From Pseudomonadota bacterium (lineage in GTDB: Bacteria; Pseudomonadota; Alphaproteobacteria; Rhodospirillales; Casp-alpha2): a DNA stretch of 42,227 bases. The DNA lies in NCBI GenBank assembly GCA_022564115.1, contig JADFMB010000002.1, positions 17,948-60,174 of the forward strand, in the 5' to 3' direction. A program made the position numbers and the translations under genes. Numbering within the stretch: position 1 is the first letter of the stretch; each line of letters starts with the position of its first letter. Below, piece by piece: positions 17,515-27,220 of the stretch. The notes under the pieces were generated by a model. It was given only the letters and a program-made list of their open reading frames with translations, did not search any database and was not told the DNA's origin.

Positions 17515-19236
17515 ATGTTCACCTCCCTCGCCCGCAAGACCCGCCAGATCGCCGCCGATCCGGTGCTGAGAAAGTGGCTGGTCCGCCGCCTCACTGGCGG
17601 CGCCGCTTCGCCACCGACCTTTGCCGCCCACCGCCCGCCTTACCTTGACGGTCTTCCGGGGCCGGGCTCACGGGACCCATCGCCGCCGGCCCCCTTCGAG
17701 CCGCTGGTGGCGGATCCACCCGTGGACTCCATAGAGCTGCCGCTGCCGGGATTGACCCTCAGTCTCGAGCCAGGGGCGGAAAAGGACGTCTTCACCCGCC
17801 CCTACGCCGACATCGAAACCCTGCTGGCGCTGCACCGGTTCGCCTGGGTACCGTTGCTGGAGAATTTCGACGCCAACGCCGCCGCCTGGGCGCAGTCGCT
17901 GTGGGACGTCTGGCGCGGTTCCTTTTCCCGGCCGGGAAAGGACTGGGCTTGGCACCCCTACACGGCGGCCGAACGCGCCATCAATCTTCTCGACCTGGCG
18001 CGGACCCAAGGGCTGCCCGGGCCGGTGGACGAAACGGTATCGCTGTTGGCCGTCCACGCGGCCGAAATCCACCGCCGGCTGGAATATTTCGGCGACCACG
18101 ACACGTCGAACCACCTATCCAACAACGGCCGCGGCCTTTACCGCATCGGCCTGGCCCTGGGTCTCGACTGGGCGGCACGGGCGGGGGCGGAAATTCTGCA
18201 CCACGAGGCGGGGCGGATATTCATGGCCTCCGGCGTTCTCCGCGAGGGGTCGAGCCACTACCACCTGCTGTTGGCCCGTAACTACGCCGACGCCTGGCTG
18301 GCGGCGCGTAGGCATGGCCGGCCGGAGGAGGAAGCGCTTTTGCAAATCACCCGCAAGGCGCTGGCCGTGGTGCCTTGGCTGATCCTGCCCGGCGGGATGC
18401 CGTTGGTCGGCGACATATCGCCGGACTGCCCGCCCGAACACCTGTTGTGCCTAGCCGGGCTCGAAAGCGGCTGGGTGGCGGGGCTGCCCGGGGACGACCG
18501 GGCGGCGCTTTTGGCGCAAATCGAAAAAACCCGCCCCACCGACAACGAAAGCTTAAGCCGCGACGGCTGGCTTCGTTTCTCCCGCGGCCCCTGGTCGGGG
18601 CTGTGGCATGCAGCGCCCGGCGGCTGGCCGCCGTCCCCCGGTCACGGCCATCAGGACAGCGGCGCCTTCGAGCTTCATTTCGACGATACGCCTGTGTTCG
18701 TGGATCCCGGCCGCGGCGCCTATGGAGAAGACGCCGACGCCAAGCGTTACCTCTCGTCACGGGTCCACAATACCGTCACCGTCGACGGCGCCGATCCTTA
18801 TCCTAACAACAAGCCCTATTACGACGATGCCTTCCGCCGTGACATTGCCGGCCCGGCCCCGGAACTGACCGGCGGCGGCGACGAGGTCGTCCTCCGCCAT
18901 CATGGCTTTGGGCGCATCGAAGGATTGGGGTCTCTGCGCCGGCAATGGCGGTTCACCAACGACGCCTTGACCCTGACCGACGCCCTGGAGGGTGACGGCC
19001 GGCACCTCATCACCCGGCGGTTCGCAACGCCCTTGGAGGCCGAGGCCGGGGCCGGCGGCGTCGTCCTGAAAGGCGGCGCCAAGACGTTCCATTTGAACTC
19101 GCCCGATGCCTCGGCGGCGGTCAGGGAGATCACCTTGTGGCGGGCCTATGGTTCGGGCCGCTTAGGCTCGATGATCGAATTCACCGCCGACGCCCAATTG
19201 CCGTGGACGGGCGAGGTGCGCCTGGAGGTTCTTTGA
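17515..19236 (+). CDS. Heparinase II/III-like polysaccharide lyase family protein
   Basis: DHDTSNHLSNNGRGLYRIGLAL, GHGHQDSGAFELHFDDTPVFVDPGRGAYGED..SSRVHNTVTVDGADPY, typical of heparinase II/III-like proteins. Confidence 0.88.
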   Translation: MFTSLARKTRQIAADPVLRKWLVRRLTGGAASPPTFAAHRPPYLDGLPGPGSRDPSPPAPFEPLVADPPVDSIELPLPGLTLSLEPGAEKDVFTRPYADIETLLALHRFAWVPLLENFDANAAAWAQSLWDVWRGSFSRPGKDWAWHPYTAAERAINLLDLARTQGLPGPVDETVSLLAVHAAEIHRRLEYFGDHDTSNHLSNNGRGLYRIGLALGLDWAARAGAEILHHEAGRIFMASGVLREGSSHYHLLLARNYADAWLAARRHGRPEEEALLQITRKALAVVPWLILPGGMPLVGDISPDCPPEHLLCLAGLESGWVAGLPGDDRAALLAQIEKTRPTDNESLSRDGWLRFSRGPWSGLWHAAPGGWPPSPGHGHQDSGAFELHFDDTPVFVDPGRGAYGEDADAKRYLSSRVHNTVTVDGADPYPNNKPYYDDAFRRDIAGPAPELTGGGDEVVLRHHGFGRIEGLGSLRRQWRFTNDALTLTDALEGDGRHLITRRFATPLEAEAGAGGVVLKGGAKTFHLNSPDASAAVREITLWRAYGSGRLGSMIEFTADAQLPWTGEVRLEVL

Positions 19237-19239
19237 CCC

Positions 19240-20193
19240 GTGGCCCATGATGCCCCCCCGGAATTCGCCGACGTCAGCGTCATCGTCGCCGCCTATCAGG
19301 CCGCCGGCACCGTCGCCCGCACGCTTCGAAGCATCGCCGCGCAAACGCTCAAGCCCCGCGAGGCGGTGGTCGTCGACGACGGCTCCACCGACGGCACGGC
19401 CAAGGCGGCGGAGGCCGAAGCGCCCAGGATGAACGGCATCCGGCTTCGTGTTTTCCGCACCGACGACAACCGGGGCGCCGGCGCCGCGCGCAACCGGGCC
19501 ATCGCTGAATCGACGGAACCCTGGCTGGCCTTCCTGGACGCCGACGACGAATGGCTGCCGGAAAAGCTGGAGCGCACCCTGAGCCACCTCGAAGGCACGG
19601 ACCTTATCCTCGCCGCCCACGATTATTGGACCGGAGAAGGCGAGGCCGCCCGCCACCACGAATGCGAGCGGCGCTTTCGCGAAAGCCCCGATCCCTTCGT
19701 CGGCCTTTACCGCAAGGGCTTCATCCCGTCTTGCAGCGTCGTCGCCCGCCGGGATGCGGTCCTCGCCGCGGGCGGCTTCGATCCCGAACTCCGGAACGCG
19801 CAGGACTTCGACCTGTGGCTGGCGATGCTCAAAAAACCGGGAACGCCGTTTTTGGTCTTTGGCGAGCCTTTGTTGCGCTATCACCCGGCACCCGGCGGCA
19901 TCATGAGCCACACCGAGCGCCGGCTCCGGTGCGGCGTGGCGATCGCGGCCCGTTATTATCCCGACCTCGGGGCTCGGCCCGGATCGGCGCTGGCCAGTCT
20001 TTGGTTCCGCGTCACCGCCCTGCACCTGGAGGCCCTTCGCGTCCATGGCGCCCAGGGAAACATTGTGAAGTTGCTGCTGACCCTGGGGCTTTGGCCGTTC
20101 AGGCTGGCGGCGGTGACGATTTCGTGCTTGATGTCGCCGCCACCACCGCGCGGCCACTTTCTGACAACGGACGGGACCGCCGGCAATGGATAG
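19240..20193 (+). CDS. Family 2 glycosyltransferase
   Basis: DVSVIVAAYQAAGTVARTLRSIAAQT..VVVDDGSTDGT, WLAFLDADDEWLPEKLE. Confidence 0.9.
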   Translation: MAHDAPPEFADVSVIVAAYQAAGTVARTLRSIAAQTLKPREAVVVDDGSTDGTAKAAEAEAPRMNGIRLRVFRTDDNRGAGAARNRAIAESTEPWLAFLDADDEWLPEKLERTLSHLEGTDLILAAHDYWTGEGEAARHHECERRFRESPDPFVGLYRKGFIPSCSVVARRDAVLAAGGFDPELRNAQDFDLWLAMLKKPGTPFLVFGEPLLRYHPAPGGIMSHTERRLRCGVAIAARYYPDLGARPGSALASLWFRVTALHLEALRVHGAQGNIVKLLLTLGLWPFRLAAVTISCLMSPPPPRGHFLTTDGTAGNG

Positions 20194-20308
20194 AAACGAC
20201 ATGATCCAGGCGATGCTTTGGCTTTGGGTGGTCGGCGTCCTGGCCGTCTATGTTTATCAATTTCGCGGCCTTGTCGGGCCCATCCTGACGCTGTTGGGGC
20301 TTTCATGA
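20186..20308 (+). CDS. Putative 40-aa single-TM microprotein
   Basis: MDRNDMIQAMLWLWVVGVLAVYVYQFRGLVGPILTLLGLS*; overlaps the upstream GT2 stop by a few bases and its TGA overlaps the next gene's ATG (ATGA at 20305). Confidence 0.5.
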   Translation: MDRNDMIQAMLWLWVVGVLAVYVYQFRGLVGPILTLLGLS

Positions 20309-22194
20309 CCGCGCTTGGCGTCGTCCTGTTGCAGACGCTCTGCTGCCTGGGCTTAGGCGCCGCGGCATTGAGGACGCTAAAGATCGACGCCGATTTAGGC
20401 ACCGGCGAGCATTGGGCGCTTTCTTTCGCTACCGGTTTTGGCATTCTCGGCTGGCTGATTTTTCCTTTAGGGGTTGCCGGGTATTTATCCGCCGCGCCCC
20501 TGACGGCGTTGTTGACCGCCGGCGCCCTGGCAGCCGTGCTTCTTCGGCGGCCGGGAGGCGATTTGCGAAAGCCCCGCACCGATATCCTCGGCAAGGCTTT
20601 GCTGGCGCTGATCGGCATTGTCGGCGTTTTCGACTTCATGGAAGGCATCGCGCCCCCTGCCGACGCCGACACGGCGGCCTATCATTTCGTGGTCGCGAAG
20701 CAGTTCCTGGAAGCCGGGCGCATCGGGTTTATTTACGAGCCCATCGTCGGCGCCGTCCCGTTCGGGGTTCAGATGACCTACGTGCCGGCCCTGGGCCTTG
20801 GCGGCGAAAAGGCGTTGACCCTGTGGACCATGGTCAGCGGCTGGGCGGCTGCGGTTCTGTTGTTCGTTCTGTGCCGGCGTCATATTGGCCTCAATTGGTC
20901 GTTGGCGGTGACGCTGATTTTCCTGACCACGCCGGCCGTCATCTATGGCGGCGGCACCGGCCAGATTGAACCCCGGGCCGCGCTTTACGTCATGATTTCC
21001 GCCTGGGCTGTTTCCCGGGCGCTGGAAACCGGCCGCGCCAACTATGCGGTGCTGGCCGGGCTGGGCGCCGGCTTTTTCGCCGCCGCCAAATACACCGGGC
21101 TTCTGTTTATCGCCGTTTCGGGCCCGGTGCTTTTATTCCAACGCCGATGGCTTTCCCATGGCGTCCTATTCGGCGCCGCCTTTCTGGCCGCCGGGTTCCA
21201 GTGGTACGCCTGGAACGTTCTTCATACCGGCGATCCGGTTTTTCCGATGTTGTATCAGTGGCTGGTCCAGGACGAACACGCCTGGTGGACCAAAGCCTAT
21301 GACCTGGCGTTCAAGGAAGGGTATTTCGACAAAGAAAATCCGTTGCCCCGATCCCTATTCTGGCTACTGGCCTATCCCTTCAAGGCCACCCTCGGCGGCA
21401 CCCTTCTGCCCGATGCCGGGCGCGTAAATTTCGGCGTTTACGGATTGTTGGTCTTTCCCTTCGCGGCGCTCGGACTCTGGCGTTTCCGGGACCGCGTCCG
21501 TAAGAGTCCGCTTTTGACTTACGCCTTGCTTGCTTTTCTGTTTTACGTCCTTTGGTTCTTTTTCGGCGGCTCGCAGAGGATCCGCCATTTATTGCCCGTA
21601 TTGCCATTGTTCCTGATTTCCGCGACCGTGGCGGCGGAGCGCCTGACGGCCGGAGGCGCATACCGGGGACCATTGATGGCTTCGGTGGCGGCCGTGGTGG
21701 TGTTGCAGATGGCCGGGCACGGGCTGTTCGCGCTCAACTACGTCAAATATCTTATCCAGGACACGAGCCGGGAAGCCTTTCTCAACAGAAACGTCAACGC
21801 CTATGCCGCCGTCCCGTGGATCAACGCCAACCTTAAAAAGACCGACCGTATCTTCATTTTACGCCGCCAGCTTCGGTATTATTTGCAAATCTCCAACTTC
21901 TACGGCTCGCCCCACCAGATGGAGGTCGAATGGCGCCCCGGCAAGACCGATGCCCGGTCCCTTTATCGGCAGCTTCGCCAAGCCGGGGTTACGCATGTTC
22001 TTATTTCCCCCGACATTGAAAACGGGCGGGAAATCTACAAACCGCCGATGGATCAGTTGGACGAGATGGGCTGTTTGGTCAAACTGAGAAGCTTCAAGGT
22101 TCGGCGTTCAAAATCGAGAACCTTGCCGGCTCTCGCCTCGGAACGGCAAACCCTGGACGTTTTGCGGCTCGCGGACGAAGGGTGCTTGCGTTGA
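20305..22194 (+). CDS. GT-C (GT39/ArnT-like) polytopic membrane protein
   Basis: Many TM helices; PPADADTAAYHFVVAKQFLEAGRIGF, then a C-terminal periplasmic-type domain (RQAGVTHVLISPD). Confidence 0.7.
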   Translation: MTALGVVLLQTLCCLGLGAAALRTLKIDADLGTGEHWALSFATGFGILGWLIFPLGVAGYLSAAPLTALLTAGALAAVLLRRPGGDLRKPRTDILGKALLALIGIVGVFDFMEGIAPPADADTAAYHFVVAKQFLEAGRIGFIYEPIVGAVPFGVQMTYVPALGLGGEKALTLWTMVSGWAAAVLLFVLCRRHIGLNWSLAVTLIFLTTPAVIYGGGTGQIEPRAALYVMISAWAVSRALETGRANYAVLAGLGAGFFAAAKYTGLLFIAVSGPVLLFQRRWLSHGVLFGAAFLAAGFQWYAWNVLHTGDPVFPMLYQWLVQDEHAWWTKAYDLAFKEGYFDKENPLPRSLFWLLAYPFKATLGGTLLPDAGRVNFGVYGLLVFPFAALGLWRFRDRVRKSPLLTYALLAFLFYVLWFFFGGSQRIRHLLPVLPLFLISATVAAERLTAGGAYRGPLMASVAAVVVLQMAGHGLFALNYVKYLIQDTSREAFLNRNVNAYAAVPWINANLKKTDRIFILRRQLRYYLQISNFYGSPHQMEVEWRPGKTDARSLYRQLRQAGVTHVLISPDIENGREIYKPPMDQLDEMGCLVKLRSFKVRRSKSRTLPALASERQTLDVLRLADEGCLR

Positions 22195-22253
22195 TTGCCC
22201 TTGGGGCCGAAACACATTAGGTATGCGCTTTCCGAATGCCGGAACAACACCGA

Positions 22254-22967
22254 ATGACGTTTAAAACGCTGACAGTCGTGATCCCCTGCTTCGATGAGGA
22301 AGCGACCCTCGAGGTCCTGGTCGAGCGGGTTCTCGGCGCCGACGCCTGTGGGCTCGATAAGGAAATCATTATCGTCGATGACGGGTCACGCGACGGGTCG
22401 TTCGAAAAAGCCCAGGCGTTGAGTGCCGCCGACCCCCGGATCAAAGCCGTCAAGCACGAAACCAATCGGGGCAAGGGCGCCGCCATGCGCACCGGATTCG
22501 ACATCGCCACCGGCGACATCGTGATCGTCCAGGACGCGGACCTGGAGTATGACCCCGGGGAATACGCGAGGCTGTTGCAGCCGATTTTATCGGACCAGGC
22601 GGATGTGGTTTACGGGTCCCGCTTCCTGAGCGGCGAAGCCCACCGGGTGCTTTATTTCTGGCACAGCGTCGCCAACCGGGCCCTGACCCTGCTGTCGAAC
22701 ATGCTGACCGACCTAAATCTCACCGACATGGAAACTTGCTACAAGGTCTTCCGCCGCGAGGTATTGGAGAAGATCACCCTTCGCGAGGACCGTTTCGGTT
22801 TCGACCCCGAGATCACGGCCAAGGTCAGCCACCTCACGCCGCCGCCGCGCATTTACGAAATCGGCATCCGGTATGCGGGCCGTACCTACGACGAAGGCAA
22901 AAAGATCGGCTGGAGGGACGGCATCACCATTGTCGTCAGCATCCTGCGCTACAACATTTTCCGCTGA
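22254..22967 (+). CDS. Family 2 glycosyltransferase (DPM1-like)
   Basis: TLTVVIPCFDEEATLEVLVERV..IIIVDDGSRDGSFE, VIVQDADLEYDPGEYARLLQPI. Start could be 22236. Confidence 0.9.
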   Translation: MTFKTLTVVIPCFDEEATLEVLVERVLGADACGLDKEIIIVDDGSRDGSFEKAQALSAADPRIKAVKHETNRGKGAAMRTGFDIATGDIVIVQDADLEYDPGEYARLLQPILSDQADVVYGSRFLSGEAHRVLYFWHSVANRALTLLSNMLTDLNLTDMETCYKVFRREVLEKITLREDRFGFDPEITAKVSHLTPPPRIYEIGIRYAGRTYDEGKKIGWRDGITIVVSILRYNIFR

Positions 22968-22977
22968 GACCGCCGCC

Positions 22978-23694
22978 ATGGCCGACCAATCCGTGTACGA
23001 AGCCTGGGACCTGGAGGCGCTTTCGGAAATTCCCAATTACCAGGAATGGATCGTCCATTCCTTTCGTCCTTACCTCTCGGGAGACGCTACCGAGATCGGG
23101 GCAGGGATGGGCGTCTTCTCCAAACGCCTGCTGGATCACGTCGAGAAGTTGCAACTGGTGGAGCCGGCCGAGAACCTTGTCGCGGAACTGACCGCGGCCT
23201 TCTCCGGCAACGCCAATGTCGAAATCGCCGCCAAAACCGCCGAGGATTACCTGAGCGGCCAAGCGGAAGCCTCTCGGGACTGCGTGGTTATGGTGAACGT
23301 GCTGGAACACATCGAGGACGACGCCCGGGCCATGGCGGGGCTTTTCAGGATTCTCAAGCCCGGCGGACATCTTTTGGTGTTCGTGCCCGCCTTGCGCTGG
23401 CTTTTCAGCGCCATGGACGTGGCCTTGGGTCATCACCGGCGCTACCACAAGGACGCCCTTGTTGCCTTGGCCCACCAAGCCGGGTTCGAGGTCGTCTCGG
23501 CGCGTTATTTCGATTTCCTTGGCATCTTTCCCTGGTGGATCGTCTATACGCTTGCCGGAAAGACCCGTTTCAATCCCGGTTTATCAAAGCTATACGACTG
23601 TCTTGTTGTTCCCGTCGGACGGGCCATGGAAGCCGTCGTGCCGCCGCCGATGGGGAAAAACGTCGTCTTCGTCGCCAGAAAGCCCGCGTCATGA
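22978..23694 (+). CDS. Class I SAM-dependent methyltransferase
   Basis: ATEIGAGMGVFSKRLLDHV, CVVMVNVLEHIEDDARAM, ILKPGGHLLVFVPAL. Confidence 0.88.
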   Translation: MADQSVYEAWDLEALSEIPNYQEWIVHSFRPYLSGDATEIGAGMGVFSKRLLDHVEKLQLVEPAENLVAELTAAFSGNANVEIAAKTAEDYLSGQAEASRDCVVMVNVLEHIEDDARAMAGLFRILKPGGHLLVFVPALRWLFSAMDVALGHHRRYHKDALVALAHQAGFEVVSARYFDFLGIFPWWIVYTLAGKTRFNPGLSKLYDCLVVPVGRAMEAVVPPPMGKNVVFVARKPAS

Positions 23695-24386
23695 TCAAGC
23701 TCAGCATCCTCGTTCCCGCCTATAACGAAGAGGCGACCATCATCGAGCTATTGGGCCGGGTCGCCGCCCAGAAGATCAAGGGCGTCGAGATCGAGGTCCT
23801 GGTCATCGACGACGGGTCGTCCGACAAAACGGTCGAGCTTCTGGAACGGAACCCCAAGCTATACACCAAACTACTCAAGCGGGCCCGGAACGGCGGCAAG
23901 GGCGCCGCCGTAAGGGCCGGGCTTTCGGAAGCGACGGGCGATTACGTGCTGTTTCAGGACGCGGACCTGGAATACGACCCGGGGGAATACGAAAAGCTTA
24001 TGAAGCCGGTCCTCGACTTCGATGCCGACATCGTCATGGGCAGCCGCCTGGTGGCGTCGCCTTGCACCCGGGTGTCTTATTTCTGGCACAAGCTCGGCAA
24101 CCGGTTGATCACCTTCACCTTCAACATCCTCAACAACACCACGTTCACCGACATCTATTCTTGTTATCTGCTTTACCGGCGTGATCTGGTGGACCCCAAG
24201 GATCTAACCACCGACGGCTGGGAGCAGCAGGCCGAGATTCTGTCGCGGGCCGTTTCCAAGGCCAAGACCATGTACGAGGTGCCGATCAGCTATTACGGCC
24301 GCACTTATGACGAAGGAAAGAAGATCAAGTCCCATCATGCCGTCGCCGTCCTGTGGACGATCGTGGCGCGGCGCCTATTGCGTTAA
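23691..24386 (+). CDS. Family 2 glycosyltransferase (DPM1-like)
   Basis: KLSILVPAYNEEATIIELLGRV..VLVIDDGSSDKTVE, VLFQDADLEYDPGEYEKLMKPV; ATGA overlap with the methyltransferase. Confidence 0.9.
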   Translation: MIKLSILVPAYNEEATIIELLGRVAAQKIKGVEIEVLVIDDGSSDKTVELLERNPKLYTKLLKRARNGGKGAAVRAGLSEATGDYVLFQDADLEYDPGEYEKLMKPVLDFDADIVMGSRLVASPCTRVSYFWHKLGNRLITFTFNILNNTTFTDIYSCYLLYRRDLVDPKDLTTDGWEQQAEILSRAVSKAKTMYEVPISYYGRTYDEGKKIKSHHAVAVLWTIVARRLLR

Positions 24387-24403
24387 TCAGCCTGGAGACA
24401 ACC

Positions 24404-24868
24404 ATGGGCAAAGACGACATCGACCCCGTGAGCAAGGAAGAAAAGGCCTCGTGGCCCAAGGACCCCCTGGTGGCGTTGGAGGCGCCCTTTTCCGACGCCC
24501 GCGGCGACATTCAGCCGCTGGTCGACGAAATGATGAAAAGCGCGGTAATGATTTCGTCCAAAAAGGGCTCGCTTCGCGCCAACCATTATCACAAGACCGA
24601 TTGGCATTATTGTTATGTGGTTTCCGGCGCCATCGAATACTTCCACCGCCCCACCGGCAGCGCCGACGAGCCCGAGCGCCTTCTCGTCAAAGCCGGCGAG
24701 ATGGTGTTCACGCCGCCCATGGTCGACCACGCCATGAAGTTTCCCGAGGACACGGTGTTCCTGACCCTGTCGCGCAACCCGCGCAACCAGGAGGCTTATG
24801 AGTCCGACGTGGTGCGGGTGGAAGTGATCGACGACGCCGGCCTGACGACCTGGAAGCCGGAAGACTGA
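24404..24868 (+). CDS. Cupin-domain protein (sugar-epimerase-like)
   Basis: ISSKKGSLRANHYHKTDWHYCYVVSGAIEYF..VKAGEMVFTPPMVDHAMKFPEDT, a cupin metal-binding pattern. Confidence 0.8.
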   Translation: MGKDDIDPVSKEEKASWPKDPLVALEAPFSDARGDIQPLVDEMMKSAVMISSKKGSLRANHYHKTDWHYCYVVSGAIEYFHRPTGSADEPERLLVKAGEMVFTPPMVDHAMKFPEDTVFLTLSRNPRNQEAYESDVVRVEVIDDAGLTTWKPED

Positions 24869-24875
24869 CGCACCC

Positions 24876-26120
24876 ATGAACCAGCCCCACCGGCGGCGGG
24901 ACACGTGCAGGCTTTGCGGCGGCAGCGACCTTGTGTCCGTCCTCGAATTGACGCCGACGCCGCCGGCCAATGCCTTCGTCGGCGAAGACGCTTTAGGCAC
25001 TGAACAGCCGTGTTATCCGCTGGACGTTTTCTTCTGTGCCGACTGCGGCCACGTGCAGTTGTTGGACGTCGTCGACCCCCGTCTGTTGTTCGAGGATTAC
25101 GTCTACGTTTCCGGCACTTCGCCCCATTTCGTCAAACATTTCGAGGATTACGCGGATGGCGTTATCGGCCGCTTCAAGCCGCCGGCGGGAAGCCTGGTGG
25201 TCGATATCGGCTCCAACGACGGAACCTTGCTTTCGGCCTTCCAGTCCCGGGGGATGGAAGTGCTGGGCGTCGATCCGGCCAGGGACATCGCCGTCCGGGC
25301 GACGGAAGCCGGGACCGAGACCATGGCCGCCTTCTTCACCCCCAACCTGGCGGCGGAAATCCGGGACAACCGCGGTCCAGCCCGGATCGTCACCGCCAAC
25401 AACGTCTTCGCCCACGCCGACGACCTGAAAGGCATCGTCGAAGGGGTGCGGATCCTTTTGGAACCCGACGGGGTATTCGTTTTCGAGGTTTCGTACCTGG
25501 CCGACGTGATCGAAAGCACGCTGTTCGATACCATCTACCACGAACACCTGGCCTATCATTCCCTCAAACCCTTGAAACCCTTTTTCGCCGCTTCGGGCAT
25601 GGAGCTTTTCGCCGCCGAACGGGTGCCCACCCACGGTGGCTCCATCCGGGGCATGGCGCGGGTTTCAGGCGGCCCCCACCCGGCCGATGGCTCGGTCAGG
25701 GACCTGATCGCCGTGGAGGAACGCATGGGCCTGGACAAGGCCGAAACCTACCGCGACTTCGCCGGGCGCATCGACAAGCTTGGCCAAGACCTCAAGGCGC
25801 TGACGGCCGGCATCAAGGCCGAAGGCAAATCCATCGCCGGGTTCGGGGCGCCGGCCAAGGCGACGACGTTGATGCATCACTTCGGCCTGGGCTCGGAAAC
25901 GGTCGATTTCATCGTCGACGACAGCCCCCTGAAACAGGGCCTTTATACCCCCGGCCATCATATTCCGGTGTTGCCCTCGGACGCCCTTTACCAACGCAAC
26001 CCCGATTATGTGATCGTGCTGGCCTGGAACTTCGCCGGGCCGATCATGGACAAACACCGGGGCTTTCAAGAACGGGGCGGGCGTTTTATTGTTCCGCTCC
26101 CTTCCCTGGAAGTCCACTGA
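24876..26120 (+). CDS. NDP-sugar C-methyltransferase family (zinc-binding domain + class I MT + C-terminal domain)
   Basis: CRLCGGSDLVSVLEL..FFCADCGHVQL (Zn Cys pairs), VVDIGSNDGTLLSAF, GFGAPAKATTLMHHFGL..FIVDDSPLKQGLYTPGHHIPV. Confidence 0.9.
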   Translation: MNQPHRRRDTCRLCGGSDLVSVLELTPTPPANAFVGEDALGTEQPCYPLDVFFCADCGHVQLLDVVDPRLLFEDYVYVSGTSPHFVKHFEDYADGVIGRFKPPAGSLVVDIGSNDGTLLSAFQSRGMEVLGVDPARDIAVRATEAGTETMAAFFTPNLAAEIRDNRGPARIVTANNVFAHADDLKGIVEGVRILLEPDGVFVFEVSYLADVIESTLFDTIYHEHLAYHSLKPLKPFFAASGMELFAAERVPTHGGSIRGMARVSGGPHPADGSVRDLIAVEERMGLDKAETYRDFAGRIDKLGQDLKALTAGIKAEGKSIAGFGAPAKATTLMHHFGLGSETVDFIVDDSPLKQGLYTPGHHIPVLPSDALYQRNPDYVIVLAWNFAGPIMDKHRGFQERGGRFIVPLPSLEVH

Positions 26121-26134
26121 CCCGCTAACGCCCA

Positions 26135-27220
26135 TTGTCGACGACCCCCCCCGACGCCATGACCGAGTTTTTCCTCAAAACCGATATCCAGGAGATCGCC
26201 CAAACTCTGGGCGACAAGGCGCAAGCTTTCGCCGGCAAGACGGTGATGTTGAGCGGCGGGCGCGGGTTCCTAGGCCGGTATTTCACCGAGGTCTTCGTCC
26301 ACCTAAATGAAACGGTGCTCGGGGACCCTTGCCGGCTGGTCATCCTCGACAACCTGATCACCGCCGGCGACCAGGGCGCCGGCATGGGTGAGCGCCCCAA
26401 CGTCACCTTCATCGAGCACGACGTCACCAAGCTCCTGGACTGGAACCAAGACGTTCACTTCGTCGTTCACGCCGCCGGCATCGCCAGCCCCTTTTATTAC
26501 CGCGCCTATCCGCTGGAGACATTGGAGGTGGCGACCACCGGCACCCGCAACATGCTGGCCCTGGCGGAGCGCCACCAGGCCCGGTTTGCCTTCTTTTCCT
26601 CGTCGGAAATCTACGGCGACCCGGACCCCAAGAACGTGCCGACGCCGGAAAGCTATCGCGGCAACGTCGCCGCCCAGGGGCCGCGTGCGTGTTACGACGA
26701 AAGCAAGCGGGTCGGCGAGACCCTGTGTTACGTCTTTCACCATAAATTCGGCTTGGCCGCCAACACCATCCGGCCGTTCAACGTTTTCGGCCCCGGCATG
26801 CAGGAAACCGATTACCGGGTGATGCCCAATTTCGCCAGCCGGATCAAAGCCGGGGAGCCTCTCAACATTTACGGCGGCGGCAATCAGACGCGGACGTTCT
26901 GTTACATCACCGACGCCCTGAACGGATTTTTGCGCATCCTCGCCGATGGCGTTCCCGGCGAGGCCTACAACATCGGCAACCCGAAGCCGGAAATAACCAT
27001 GCTCGACCTGGTCAAGACGATGGAGAAGGCGGTGGGGAAATCGCTTGAATACAACCTCATCGAATACCCTGACAGCTACCCCGCCGACGAGCCTCGGCGC
27101 CGCTGCCCCGACATCGAAAAGGCGCGGCGCGATATCGGCTTCGAGCCCCGAGTCGACTTGGAGGACGGCCTGAAGCGGTTCCTCGGCTGGGCGGACAAGG
27201 CCTACACCGGCAAGACGTGA
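26135..27220 (+). CDS. NAD-dependent epimerase/dehydratase (UDP-glucuronate-decarboxylase-like)
   Basis: VMLSGGRGFLGRYFTEV, HAAGIASPFYYRAYPLETLEV, FFSSSEIYGDP, YDESKRVGETL (YxxxK). Confidence 0.88.
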   Translation: MSTTPPDAMTEFFLKTDIQEIAQTLGDKAQAFAGKTVMLSGGRGFLGRYFTEVFVHLNETVLGDPCRLVILDNLITAGDQGAGMGERPNVTFIEHDVTKLLDWNQDVHFVVHAAGIASPFYYRAYPLETLEVATTGTRNMLALAERHQARFAFFSSSEIYGDPDPKNVPTPESYRGNVAAQGPRACYDESKRVGETLCYVFHHKFGLAANTIRPFNVFGPGMQETDYRVMPNFASRIKAGEPLNIYGGGNQTRTFCYITDALNGFLRILADGVPGEAYNIGNPKPEITMLDLVKTMEKAVGKSLEYNLIEYPDSYPADEPRRRCPDIEKARRDIGFEPRVDLEDGLKRFLGWADKAYTGKT

